Source of the DNA: Vanrija pseudolonga
Taxonomy: Eukaryota; Basidiomycota; Tremellomycetes; Trichosporonales; Trichosporonaceae
DNA: 64,000 nt
Direction: 5' to 3'
NCBI RefSeq assembly: GCF_020906515.1
Contig: NC_085849.1
Coordinates: 2,604,001-2,668,000, forward strand
Below are positions 22,789-34,761 of the stretch, in pieces. Positions within the stretch are counted from its first letter, which is position 1; each line of letters begins with the position of its first letter. The notes under the pieces were generated by a model, which worked only from the letters and a program-made list of their open reading frames with translations, made no database searches and was not told where the DNA came from. Both the position numbers and the translations under genes were made by a program.

Positions 22789-23733
22789 ATGGTCCGCTCA
22801 ACGACCATCTTCCGCGTGAGCGACGGGCTGCCGCTCGCCGCGAGCGTCGACGACGAGACGGTGGGTGCGGGTGGGGGCTGCGTGAGGTGTCGACTGGGCT
22901 GACAGTTCAAATCAAGACCGAGAAAGCCCTCACAGAGTACAAGCAGCAGTCCAAGCTCATCTTCCGCCGCTTGACGCCCAACTCTGAGCCGGCGTGCTCG
23001 ATCGAGAGCGGGGATTATACGTTGCAGTGGGTGTCGTCGTGGCGGGGGGCGCGGGCTCGTGCGACCGGCGTCGCATCGCGCCGCTACCCCCCTCGCTGAC
23101 GGCTCGCTCGCAAGCTCGCTCGCTCACACCCACACCCCAGCTACCTCATCGTCGGAAACGTCATCTACATGTGTATCTGCGACCAGTCGTACCCGCGCAA
23201 ACTCGCCTTCAGCTACCTCGACGAGCTGAGCAAGGAGTTTCAGCGGAGCTACGAGGGCAAGATTGACGGCGCGACGCGGCCGTACGCGTTCATGGGGTTC
23301 GGTGGGTCGCGCGGCGGGCTGGGTCGCTTGACAGTGCTAATGGGCTACTACTAGACACGTTTATTTCCAAGACGACACGCCTGTACCGCGACTCGCGGTC
23401 GCTCACCCAGGGCGGAGGCAAGGCCGGCCCCAGCTCGCAGCTCGACCAGCTCAACGAGAACCTCCAGGACGTGACGCGCATCATGACGAAGAATATGGAG
23501 GATCTGCTGTGGCGCGGCGACAGCCTCGACCGTGAGTGCGCGGGGGTAGGAGCGAGGTGAGGCGAACTGACGTCCCAGGCATGTCACACCTCTCCACGTC
23601 GCTCCGCTCAGAATCGGCAAAGTACAGGAAAGCCGCACGGCGGATCAACATTGACGCCCTGATACGCAAGTGGGCGCCCGTGGGCGGTATTGGCTTCTTC
23701 GTCATCCTCTTCATTTGGTGGCGGTTCTTCTGA
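22789..23733 (+). CDS. SEC22: ER-Golgi R-SNARE Sec22
   Basis: Five exons: 22789-22860, 22917-23026, 23141-23301, 23355-23531, 23579-23733; 224 residues. Sec22 drives fusion of vesicles between ER and Golgi. The N-terminal longin domain shows the family segments IFRVSDGLPLAASVDDE, KLIFRRL, HYLIVGNVIYMCICD and RKLAFSYLDEL. The R-SNARE motif spans about residues 135-190 (DQLNENLQDVTRIMTKNMEDLLWRG is the core region), and a C-terminal helix (GGIGFFVILFIWW) anchors it. Exon 1-2 joining is ambiguous: donor 22861 with acceptor 22916 gives DDET-TEKAL, the spacing seen in other Sec22 proteins; donor 22865 with acceptor 22905 would add four residues. I chose the former. Intron 2 (114 nt) is long for this window. 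Confidence 0.92.
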
Positions 23734-23997
23734 GCGAGGAGAGGGAGGGGATGGGGAGAGGGTGGTGGAGACAGACGGATCGACAGCGAGGATATGGACA
23801 GCCGGGCCGCGCGGCTGCCTGGCACAACACCCGGCCACCCGGCTCGCACACCCGGGCACTGCAGCACACACACACACACTGCACAGTGTCGCTATAGTAT
23901 GCATCAGCGTAGCGAGCAAATGCAGGGTACAATAAGGAGAGACATATTAATGCGCGCGCGCTGTATGTAGGCTGGTCGCGCTGGCCACGGCGGCGCG

Positions 23998-25743
23998 CTA
24001 GTGCGCCGTGTCGGTGAGCAGCCGCACCATACGCCCACGCAGCTGGTCCCACGCCTTCTTGGCATTGCGCCGCATCCCGCCGTTCATGAGCAACAGCGCG
24101 ATCGTGCCGACAATGACGCTCGCGCCGACGCCGAGGATCGCGCGGCGGATGGCGGTCAGCAGCGCAAAGATGACGCGCGCAGACAGGCCCTGGCGCCGGC
24201 GGACGCGCACCGTCGTCGAAGGCTGCGCGTACCCGCCCCATCGTGCCGCCTCGGCGTCCAGCTCGGCGTCCTCGAGCTCGTCGGCCTCGCTCGTGCCCCA
24301 GAACCAGTGCCGCTTGCGGTTCTGGCGCCGCAGGATCATGGCCTGCGAGTGCTCGAGCGTCGCCAGGCGCTCGTGCAGCGCCTGCAGCGAGGTCTGTATT
24401 GACGCGAGCGTCGCGGGGAGGTTGAGCGGGGCCTGGGAAAACGTCGACACCGACGCCGGTCGCTGGAGGTATGGCGACGGCTGGGGTAAGTACGGCGAGG
24501 GGTAGTGGTGGTGAGGCACGTTATCAGGCGTCCCAAAGTCGCGGCCGATAGGGTATGCCGGCTGGTGTTGCTGTTGCTGCTGGGGCTGCTGCTGGTGGAG
24601 CTGCGATGACGGCCGGACCGGGTGTTCTGGCACGAAGCTGAGCGAAGGTGTTCCCTGCTGCCGGCGCGCACTACGGAGATTTGCCAATGGGTCACGCTGG
24701 TCACCGACGCTACCGGCCACGCCGCCAAACAGGCTCTGTGGGCGGGATCCACCGGGCGGCGCGAACGGGCTCATCGGGTACGGGCCGGCCGGGTGCTGCT
24801 GCGTGAACGGCTGGACGGGGGGTGCAAACGACTGGTGCTCGCTACCGTACGCCGACGGGTTGGCGAGGTTGACGAGGGAGCGATAAGACGTATTCAGCGC
24901 CGACGGCGGGATGATGTTCGGCGCAACGTCTGGCGCAGGCAGCGACGGGTCTGGCGGAGCGTAGTGGGGCCCGAGCTCCGAGTGCGGCAGGGATGGCCGC
25001 CGGTCGTCTTCGGGATCTTGTCGCTCGTCGTCGTCGAGCGGCGACGCGTGCGACGAGTGAAAGGATGAAGTAGAGGACGCTGGTGACGCTGGGCGGTCCA
25101 CATCCAACGGGCCCATCGCCTCCAGCTCGGCAATGTACCGCTTCGCGTCGGGGGACTGGTACTCGAATCGCTGGAAAATCTGGGTCCAAGCGTCAGCGAA
25201 AAAACCGCGTCCAACGCGTCCCAGACAAGTCTTTCCATACCTTTATCAGAGCAGCGATGTACAGCTGCTTTGCCTCGGCCTTGTTCACACCCTTGACCTT
25301 GTTCCACGAGTCCCTGCGCGCGGTTAGCACTGTGCGTGGTTGCCAACTCGGTTTGACACGTACCACTTTGCTCGTCCGAGCATGTCGAGCATCCCCGGCC
25401 GTGGCGCACTGATATCACCCTCGGTCGCTGGCGCGTGTCAGCACGCTACTGCGCTGCCCAGCTTCCCACGCGCAGCTGCTTACCCTGCTTGTAGAGTGCA
25501 TACAACTGCAGCTTCTCCTCGTAGCTTGTCTGCACTGGGCCGCTCTTGGGCAGGCTGGACGCGTCAGCGGCAAGGTACCTCGAGTGCGGGGCAGCGGCGG
25601 CGGCTCGAGCCTTACCTTTGGACAATGTCCACTGCCCGGTGAAATTGCCTTGAGAACGCGTTAGCCCTTGCCACCTGCGGTATGGATGCCTGGCTGCCGC
25701 GCGTTTCCTCTCACTTGTCTATTGTGTTTGTTGTTGATGCCAT
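23998..25743 (-). CDS. acyl-CoA-binding tail-anchored protein (ACBD5/Atg37-like)
   Basis: Six exons: 25743-25715, 25648-25616, 25554-25484, 25427-25364, 25313-25241, 25179-23998; 483 residues. Residues about 9-105 form an acyl-CoA-binding domain (FHRAVDIVQSLPKSGPVQ, LYALYKQATEGDI, RPGMLDMLGRAKWDSW, AKQLYIAAL). These include the conserved Tyr-Lys-Gln and Trp-Asp/Ala-Trp positions that hold the acyl-CoA. A long Pro/Gln/Ser-rich linker follows, then a coiled coil (SIQTSLQALHERLATLEHS) and a C-terminal membrane helix (ILGVGASVIVGTIALLLMN, about 436-456). This architecture matches peroxisomal/ER contact proteins ACBD5 and Atg37, which function in pexophagy and lipid transfer. Location and role are inferred from architecture. 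Exon 2 is a 33-nt microexon. Its 3' end faces SEC22, 264 bp away. Confidence 0.88.
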
Positions 25744-26381
25744 GATGCGCCGGCGTTGCATGCACGCGTGATCGAGGCGAGATGGGGTGCAAGGTGTTGG
25801 TTGATGGTGGTGGTGAGATGGAGGAGACGACTGAGCGTCTGTCCAAGGTTATGGTCGGTCACGGCAAACTAGGGCGACTCTGTAACCGGTGTCCGAGGTG
25901 TCGACGACCAGCAAAGCCAAACTCGCGACTAGTAAACGGCCACCGCGCGACCAGCTACCAGCCAAACACGCCGCGTGCCTGCGTGCGTGCGCCATATTAA
26001 GGCCAAATGCCGAGTAACGAACGGAAGTATTAGTACGACGACAGTGGGGCTATTACAATTGCAACTCTAATGCCTGAACTGCCCTGGGGCATCCACGTGC
26101 ACCACGCGTTTGCCATGTGGCCATCATCTCTAGCTTACATAACAAGTAGAAATTATTTCTGTGGAGGCGGCACTCTTGTCAAATCTCTGCATCAACCCGT
26201 CGTCGAGGTCACTTTGTTGCACTCCATCGCGGCGACTCTGTTCATCGGCAGCGAGAGAGCTCACTCGCACCTCGCCAACAAAGCAGACGACGCAGCGTCG
26301 CCCAGTTGCAGCAACACGCGACGCGCCTGTGGCACCCCTTCAACACCAACGATCATCTAAAAGAGCAACAGCCCAGCCACG
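25744..26381. other. divergent promoter region ACBD-like / RPA190
   Basis: About 640 bp between two divergent start codons. It contains C/A-rich leader sequence before RPA190 and no supported gene. Confidence 0.6.
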
Positions 26382-29300
26382 ATGGACATCGCTCACTCCC
26401 TCCACTCCGAGGTCTCGTCCCTCTCCTTCTCCTTCCTCTCGTCAGACGACATTCGCTCCATCTCGGTCAAGAAGATTGACAACCCCGTCCTTCTCGACAA
26501 CCTCAACCTCCCCACCCGCGGCGGTCTCTATGACCCCAAGCTCGGCCCGATGGGCCCTCGCGACATGTGAGATGAGATGGCCCAGCTGCTGTTGGGGGGC
26601 AAGCTGACAGATGACCCAGCTGCGAGACATGTAACCTGTCGTACTTTGCGTGCCCAGGACACTATGGCCACATCGAGCTCCCGACGCCAGTGTACCACCC
26701 TCTCTTCATGAACCAGTGCTACCAGCTCCTCCGCGCAGTCTGCCTGTACTGCCACCACTTCAAGATGCCGGAAATCATGGTGGGTAGCTGACGTGGGATG
26801 AAGCCGCCACAGCTAACACGCCACAGCTGAAGAGGTACATCGCCCGGTTGCGACTCCTCGATGCTGGTCTTCTGGAGGAGTCCCACTACGTCGCCAACTT
26901 CCGCCCTCAGACTGGAGACCGCGGAGCCGCGGCTGAGGATGCCGAGGAGGAGGACGCCGACGTCTCGGTCCCCGCAGAGACTGCTGCCGAGTTCATCTTG
27001 CGAATGGAGCTCTACGTTAAGACGGTCCTTAAGGCCAAGAAGGCGCGCGACAACCGCGACGACTACAAGGACGGTCTTGTGTTCGAGGAGAGGAGGCGTG
27101 TTCTGAACGAGTTTGGCAAGAAGATCTGGTCCAAGTGCTCCCACTGCCAGGCTTACGGCAACACCTTCCGCAAGGAAAAGTCGGCCAAGATTGTCGAGTA
27201 CGACCTCACCCCCAAGCAGAAGCTTGCCAACGCCACTCTGAGCCTCAAGAAGCCCTCCATCAACTTTGCCAACGGCCGCTCCATTACCAAGAAGTCCAAG
27301 TCGTCGAAGGACATTGACGTCGACGAGGGAATCGAGGCTAGCAGTGGATCAAGCGCCAGCGGAAGCGACGCCGAGGACGAGGCTATGGACGTTGATGAGT
27401 CTGAAAAGGACGACGAGTCGGACGAGGACGAGGCCGACGAGGGCATTGTCACCGACGGCCGCGCCAGAACCGCCAGCGGCCAGATCAAGGGCACCCGCGG
27501 AAGGAACGAGCGTGTCATTGCCGCCGCCGAGGTCCGCGACCACCTCCGCCGCCTGTTCCAGCTCGAGTCCGAGGTCTGCTCCCTCCTCTACGGCCGCCAC
27601 GGCGCCCCCCAGGCTCGCTCGCACGCCACTCCCCCTCCCATCGCCGACATGTTCTTCATGGAGGCCATGCCTGTGCCCCCTACCCGCTTCCGCCCTGCCT
27701 CCAAGATGGGCGACGACCTGTTCGAGAACAGCCAGAATTCGCTCCTTACTGCGGTTATCAACACTGGCGAGCGCATCATCGAGCTCAACCAGAACTTAAT
27801 CGACTTCTCCAAGAAGGACAAGACCGAGGAGCTGATGGAGATGCTCTCCAAGCTCGACGAGAAGCGCACCTTTGAGCTCCTCCTCGAGGCCATCGTCAAG
27901 CTCCAGCACGACGTCAACTCGTTCATGGACAGCACCAAGAACCCTACCGTTATGAAGCAGGGCAAGCTCCCTCCCCAGGGTATCAAGCAGCTCCTCGAGA
28001 AGAAGGAGGGTCTTTTCCGCAAGCACATGATGGGCAAGCGTGTCAACTACGCCGCCCGTTCCGTCATCTCGCCCGACATCAACGTCGAGACCAACGAGAT
28101 CGGTATCCCTCCCGTCTTCGCCAAGAAGCTCACCTACCCCGAGCCGGTCACGCCGATGAACGTCCACGAGATGCGCCAGCTCGTCATCAACGGCCCCAAG
28201 GTGCACCCTGGTGCCTCCATCGTCCAGAACGAGGACGGCACCCAGATCTCGCTCGACCGCATGACGCTGCAGCAGCGTACTGCCATTGCCAACCAGCTCC
28301 TGACGCCTCAGAACGACGCGTACGGCGCCAGCAGCTCCTCGGGCGGCCCTCAGGCCCGCAACAAGAAGGTCTACAGGCACATTCGCGATGGCGACATTGT
28401 CATCCTCAACCGTCAGCCCACGCTGCACAAGCCTTCCATGATGTGCCACCGTGTCAAGGTTCTCCGTGGCGAGAAGACCATCCGCATGCACTACGCGAAC
28501 TGGTAAGCTGGCCATTTCGATGATAACAGCTAACATCCCAGTAACTCGTACAACGCCGACTTCGACGGTGACGAGATGAACATCCACTTCCCTCAGAACG
28601 AGGTGGCTCGCGCCGAGGCCATGATGATCGCCAACACCGACAACCAGTACCTTGTGCCCACCTCTGGTGGCCCCCTTCGTGGTCTTATCCAGGACCACGT
28701 CGTTGCTGGTGTCTGGATGTGCAACAAGTCGTCCTTCTTCACCCGCGATGAGTACTACCAGCTCATCTACGGTGCTCTCCGTACCGAGAACGGCTACACT
28801 GGCCACAACCGCATCATCACTCTCCCTCCCGCCATCTTCAAGCCCAGGCCCATGTGGACCGGCAAGCAGATCATCTCCACCATCCTGGCCAACCTCACCC
28901 CCACTACCTCGCGTGGCCTGAACCTGTCGTCCAAGAACAAGATCCAGAACCAGCTTTGGGGCCGTGACGACTCCAAGGACAACGAGCTGTCCGAGGAGCT
29001 TGTCCTCTTCGTCGACGGCCACCTCCTCCGTGGTGTTCTCGACAAGTCGCAGTACGGTGCTTCGGCCTACGGTCTCATCCACTCGGTTCACGAGCTGTAC
29101 GGCCCGTACATCGCCAACCGTCTTCTCGGTGTTCTGAGCAGGCTACTTACCAAGTACCTGCAGCACACCGCCTTCACGTGTCGTATGGACGACCTTATCC
29201 TCACCAAGGAGGGCGAGGCGCACCGCCAGAAGATCCTCGATGACGGCTCCAAGGACGGCATGCAGGCTGCCATCGAGTACGTCGGTCTCCCTGCCGACTC

Positions 29301-31701
29301 GAAGCACGAGGACCCCGAGACCCAGGCCAACCTCAAGATTCGCCTCGAGGAGATCCTCCGTGACGACCACCTCATGGCTGGTCTGGACGCCAAGATGCAG
29401 TCCGTGTTCAACAAGACCACGACCAAGATCAACAACGAGGTCCTGCCCGCCCACCTTGTCCGCCCCTTCCCCTACAACAACATGCAGACCATGACCATCT
29501 CCGGTGCCAAGGGCTCCAAGGTCAATGCGTCGCAGATCTCGACCCTTCTGGGTCAGCAGGCCCTCGAAGGTCGTCGTGTCCCCGTCATGGTTTCGGGCAA
29601 GACCCTCCCCGCCTTCAAGCCTTTCGAGACTGCTGCCCGCGCCGGTGGTTACGTCGCCAACCGTTTCTTGACAGGTGTCCGCCCCCAGGAGTACTACTTC
29701 CACAGTATGGCTGGTCGTGAGGGTCTTATCGACACTGCCGTCAAGACTGCTCGTTCGGGTTACCTCCAGCGCTGTCTTATCAAGCACCTCGAGGGTGTCA
29801 AGGTCCACTACGACCACACTGTTCGTGACTCGGACTCGTCGGTCCTCCAGTTCTACTACGGCGAGGATGCCGTCGACGTCACCAAGTCGACGCACTTGGA
29901 CAAGTTCGACTTCACTGCCAGAAACTTTGACTCGCTCTCGACCAAGCTCAAGCCCCAGGAGCTGCTGGGCAAGGTTGAGCAGACCGAGGCCAGCGACTAC
30001 ATGAAGAAGGCTCTCAAGAAGCCCGCCAAGTACGAGCCCGTCATGAGCAAGTTTACACCTTCGCGTTACATTGGTGCCATGTCGGAGGCGTACGCCGCCA
30101 AGGTCAACGAGTACATCAACACCAACCCCCAGGGTCTCATCAAGCGCAAGAACCACGAGGACAAGGCTGCTCCCTACTCTGCCACCAAGGTCGCCGAGAA
30201 GGAGTTTATGCAGCTCGCCCGTGTGCGCTACATGCGCAGCTTGGTCGAGCCTGGAGAGGCGGTCGGTCTGCTCGCGTCGCAGGGTGTCGGTGAGCCATCG
30301 ACCCAGATGACTCTCAACACCTTCCACTTGGCTGGTCACGGTGCCGCCAACGTTACCCTCGGTATCCCCCGTCTTCGTGAAATCGTCATGACTGCCGCTC
30401 AGAAGCCTGCCACGCCGACCATGAGCCTGCCTATTCGTGAGGGTATCGAGGACACCGACATTGAGTCGTTTACCAAGGAGGTCACCCGCCTCAACCTCTC
30501 CGAGGTTGTTGACAAGGTCACCGTCACTGAGCGCCTCTCTGGCAAGTCGATCGAGGCCAACAACTCGCGTCTCCGCAAGTACACTGTTCTCCTCGAGTTC
30601 TTCGACCAGTCCGAGTACACTGAGGAGTACCGCATCACCAAGGAGCAGCTCCACGAGTCGCTTGCTACCAGCTTCGCCCTCCGCCTCCGCAAGGAGATTG
30701 TCAACGAGATGCGCACTGCTGTCAAGGCCAAGGAGCAGGACCTCTCGGTTGGCAAGGGTCTCCGTGTCCGTGCCGACGACGTCGACGAGGGAGCCACCAG
30801 CGGACGTCGTGGCCGCGATGACGAGATTGACGACGATGACGGAGACGCGTACCAGCTTAAGCGCCAGGCGCAGGCCAAGCAGCACGAGTACGACGAGGAC
30901 GACGAGCCCGCCGGTGCCGTCGTCGACCTCGAGGACATTGTCGAGCGTGAGGATGAGGACTCGGAGGACGAGGATGAGGATGAGAAGACGGACGACGCTA
31001 CGGCCGCCGCCAAGTCGAACCGCCGCTCCGACGACCTTGCGGACGAGTTCAAGAAGATTGCCAAGTTTGCGACCAACTTCAGCTTCGACACCCACAACGG
31101 CAAGTCGGCCCAGTTTGACCTCGAGTTCCCTGGTCAGGCTCCCAAGCTTCTGCTTGTCGACCTGATTGAGCGCAGCTGTCGCTCGGCTGTCATCCACGAG
31201 GTGCCCAACATTGGCCGCTGCATGAAGGTGTTCGACGACAAGGGATTCACTGGCAAGCTCATCACCGAGGGCTCGAACATCCAGGGCATGTGGGCGCTTG
31301 CCGACGAGCTCATTGACCTCGACCGTCTCGGCTCGAACGACGTGTACGCCATCCTCCAGACATATGGTGTTGAGGCTGCGCGCCGCACCATCATCAACGA
31401 GATGTCGTCCATCTTCGGCGCGTACGGTATCGGTGTCGACTACCGCCACTTGACAGTCATTGCCGACTACATGACCCACAACGGCGGCTACAAGCCGTTC
31501 AACCGTACGGGTATTGCTGCCAAGTCGTCGCCTCTGCTCAAGGCGTCGTTCGAGACGACGGTGGCGTTCTTGTCAGACGCGACACTGCACGGCGACTATG
31601 ACGATCTCACTAGCCCTGCGGCCAAGATTGTCATGGGCAAGCCGAGCGGGTCGGGCACTGGCTCGTTTGACATTCGCGCACCACGGGTGATCTCGGCCTA
31701 G
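26382..31701 (+). CDS. RPA190: RNA polymerase I largest subunit (A190)
   Basis: Four exons: 26382-26566, 26620-26779, 26827-28502, 28542-31701; 1726 residues. It is the catalytic subunit of nucleolar RNA polymerase I, which makes pre-rRNA. Visible parts: the clamp zinc motif across intron 1 (CETC, then CPGHYGH, residues 63-77), the active-site loop NADFDGDEMN (about 678-687) whose three aspartates bind catalytic Mg, and the trigger-loop region GVGEPSTQMTLNTFH (about 1257-1271). Acidic insertions, near residues 300-350 and 1420-1490 (Asp/Glu runs), are Pol I-specific and distinguish it from RPB1, as does the lack of a heptad CTD. Length is normal (yeast 1664). Intron 3 splits the sequence just before the active-site loop. 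It is 8-14 kb from URI and the shared Pol I/III subunit RPC40. Confidence 0.97.
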
Positions 31702-31932
31702 GCGACGACAAAGGCGATGGTGGTTGTAGGAGCATGATAGAAGTAGACCTCACATTATTCTGGATCAGTTTTTGCATAGCATGCAACATTTGCAATTGGA
31801 GGGGCAGGGGTTGTGACTATCTGTAAGGCAGGGAGAGACCAGCTCTGCCATGCAAGGTGGGAGGGAGCAAAGACACTAGGCGTGCGTGTATCTGCTCAAA
31901 TGCAAGAAGAAGCGTGTTTGTTATCCGAGTAT

Positions 31933-34239
31933 TCAATGCTCATCGTCCGAGTGCGCAAACGGCGACTGAGCAGCAGCGAAAGGCGACTCGTCTTCCGAGT
32001 TGCCGCGCTGCGGCGTGCGGGAGACAGTGGACGAGCGGGAACGGTTGTACGATACAGGTGGTGGGGACGCGACGCGCGCAACGTTCGAGGCCGTGTTGCG
32101 GCGGGACGGCGGCGGCGGCGGCGCGGGTCCCTTGGCGAGCGAGCCCGAGCGGCTGCGGTTCGCCGACGCGACAGGCGGGGGCTGCGCCGCGGCCGCGAGG
32201 GACGCGTTGTCGTCGTTGTTGTGGAACAGCTCGGTCTCGCTCTCCGTCTCGAGCAGCTCGTCGTTGTGCGACCGCGAGCGCGGGAGCGGCGCGCGCGCAT
32301 GCGGCGTGCTCCTGAAGCCTGCCGTCAGGGGGGACGTGATCCGCGGGCTCGAGGTGCGGCGGGGCGTGATGAGCGCAGGCGGCGGGCGGAGCTCGGCCTC
32401 CTCGTACTCCTCGACATAGTCCTTTGGGAAGAGACCCTGCTGCCCGTCCACCTCGCCCAGCATCCACAGCGAGGTGGTCGGCGCACCGACGAGCGCGACG
32501 ATCTGGCCGGCTTTGAGCGGCAGCTCGTCGGCTTCGAGGCCCTCAAAGTCGAAGAGAACCTTGTACAGGGGCCTGTCTGGCGTTGATGGCGACGTGAGCG
32601 CGCGCCGGCGTGGTGGCTGTAGTCCTGGCCCGGTGGACCCGGCTGCCGAGTGTGCGCGTGCGCGACCCTCGGGCCGCACGGGCGGAGTGTACGGGTCGTA
32701 CAGCGTGTCCTCTTGTCCCTCGGCCAGCGAGATGTGCCGTTTCTCCTCGTCGCTGATGTTGTCGTACTTCTTGCCGAACGACTTGGACTTGGCACCGAAC
32801 GAGCCAAAGGAAGGCATGATCGACCGGGAGGACTTGCCTTTGCCCGCTGAGGCGGCGCTGTCCGAGCGCGAGCGGTTGCCCTTCTTCTCACCGCCGTTGG
32901 CCTTCTTGTCCTTGTCCCCGCTGTCCTCATCGTCAGAAACTTGGGCCGACGCCTGCCGGCTGAAACTGGGTCTGCTGGTCGGCGTCTTGGGCCGAGTCGG
33001 CGTGCGCGACGTCGCGCTTGCTGACCTGGCCGAGGCGTTTGACTTGGCGCGAGGCCGGTTGCCCGAAGACACGAAGGAAGAATGGACACTGCATGTTGTC
33101 AGCTTGAGAAGCGCACAGCCGCCCTTACGTCGTGGGAAACTCTTCGCGAAGCTCATCCAAGATCTCCTTGCACCGCGTAAAGTAGTCACGCTCCGCCTCG
33201 AGCAGGTCGGTCAGGGCCGCGAACTGTGCCTCCTCGTGCTCCTTGATGGCCTCCATACGGAGCCTCGTCTCCTCCTCGGCCTCCTCACTATGCGGGTCAG
33301 CATCGTATCGTCCCATGCAGCAGCAGCATAAGCTTACAAGCGCTGTTGGGCCAGCTCGACCTCCTGGTCCAGCGAATCCGACTGCTTCTTGCTCTGCTTC
33401 TGACGCATGAGCGCCGCGTCCAGGGTCAACCTGTGGGGCGTGCGTCAGCCTATGTGATACGCGGCCGCCGCTGCACAGTCCTTACCTCCGTGAGTCCATC
33501 TTCTTGCGGAAGACCTTGTACTCGTCGACCGCGGCGAGTGCAGTTTCTGCAGTGTGGTCAACTTGGGCCTCTCATCAGGTCGTGTGCCACGAACCATTGC
33601 TTGTGATGTAGCCCTCTTTGACGCGCTCCCCAAACTCCTGCTGGACCTTGGACGGTTAGCCACACCGCACAGACAGCAGGGAAGGAAGGCTCACAGTTGC
33701 AAGCTTGCCCCGTGCCCGTCCGTACGCGGTCAATCCATCACCTGTTTGAATGATCAGCGCAGGTTGATGACAACGCGGCACCACTCACCAAATGCCCCGC
33801 CCACGTCGTTGCCGTAGTCGATCATGACGGTGCCTAGCGCCTCGCCGACGAGCATTTTGTCCTTGCTCGACCCCGAGGGCGGGTGGGGGTCGGCGCTCGC
33901 CGTGAGCTTGGTGAGCTGGTCATGGAATGGGGTGGAGGTGGCATGGAGGCTGGGGAGGTCAGCCGCCGTGGCTCTGCGGCTGGCCTCGCTTACCGCTCAA
34001 TCCCGAGGCGGAGCTTGTCGATCTCGCTCTCAAACTCGGTGAACTCTTCAGAGAACTGGGTCTTCTCACCAGAGAACACCTGGTGCGTGCGTGTGAGTCG
34101 TGGTAGCCCTCGCGAACACGGTACCCTCCTCGCCCACCTTTTCGTTTGTCCACTGGGTGACCTTGTTCAACTGTGATGTGAGCTTGAGGCGCGTGTTGCT
34201 AGTTCTGTTGCGCACCTGCTTGAGAGCCTTGCGCTGCAT
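31933..34239 (-). CDS. endophilin-like BAR-SH3 membrane-remodelling protein
   Basis: Ten exons: 34239-34216, 34170-34138, 34079-33994, 33949-33789, 33741-33695, 33646-33595, 33546-33486, 33430-33338, 33287-33129, 33088-31933; 623 residues with all phases consistent. Residues 1-235 are a BAR domain; the start MQRKALKQLNKVTQWTNEK resembles the amphipathic helix of endophilins, and long Glu/Lys/Arg helices follow. A basic Ser/Thr/Arg-rich linker leads to an SH3 domain at about 408-465 (VLFDFEGLEADELPLKAG, SLWMLGEV, QQGLFPKDYVEEY), and then a disordered tail. BAR dimers sense or induce membrane curvature; the SH3 binds proline-rich partners (dynamin/synaptojanin-like, actin regulators). Nine introns crowd into the first 1.1 kb. 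The 33646-33595 exon ends with an atypical GTTCGT donor. The exact yeast orthologue is uncertain (Gvp36 and Rvs167 are alternatives). Confidence 0.88.
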
Positions 34240-34311
34240 CGTGTATGCTTGCGCCTATGAGCCGCTGCGCGAGTTGAGATGCAGTGTCGAGTTATGCGGC
34301 GATGTGCAAGT

Positions 34312-34382
<71 letters not shown>

Positions 34383-34761
34383 GAGTGTCGTGTCGATGTG
34401 ATGGATCAGTCGCAGTTGTAGCTCCGGTCCAGACCAGCAGCGCACAGCGCAGCGTCGATGCGAGATTCGGATCGTACCAGCCAGGGGCCCAGGAGGAATG
34501 CCCGCTCTGCTCAACGCGCAACTCTTAAGGGCTCGGCCCTTTGCTATCTTGGTGGGAAGAAGTCCTTTACGTAACGAGCACCCCACAACCCCGCACCAAG
34601 GATTCGTGCCTGGCGACGACTCACCGACAAAGGCGGCAATGGGCAGCCACTGCCGCCCGCCGCCGCCGCCGCTACAAAGCACCGAAGAGCAGATCGGCGA
34701 CGCACCGAACTGGCAACTTGGAACCATACACTCCACCTCAACCTCTACAACACAGGCGGCA
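34240..34761. other. divergent region between BAR-SH3 and CofD-like genes
   Basis: 522 bp between two divergent start codons, containing the (GTC)23 repeat listed separately. An open frame runs upstream of, and in frame with, the CofD-like start, but it is low-complexity and I do not regard it as coding. Confidence 0.55.
34312..34380. repeat. (GTC)23 trinucleotide repeat
   Basis: Twenty-three perfect GTC units (GAC on the other strand), starting 73 bp upstream of the BAR-SH3 ATG, so likely in that gene's 5' UTR or core promoter. It is not within any supported coding exon. Such a long perfect trinucleotide is expected to vary in length among isolates. Confidence 0.95.

Noticed and set aside
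29143-31479. 778-codon antisense frame within RPA190
   Set aside because: A shadow of the GC-rich codon usage of RPA190 on the opposite strand; no independent motif or start context.
34498-34761. 88-codon in-frame extension upstream of the CofD-like start
   Set aside because: Low-complexity sequence; the family's conserved region begins directly after the ATG at 34762.
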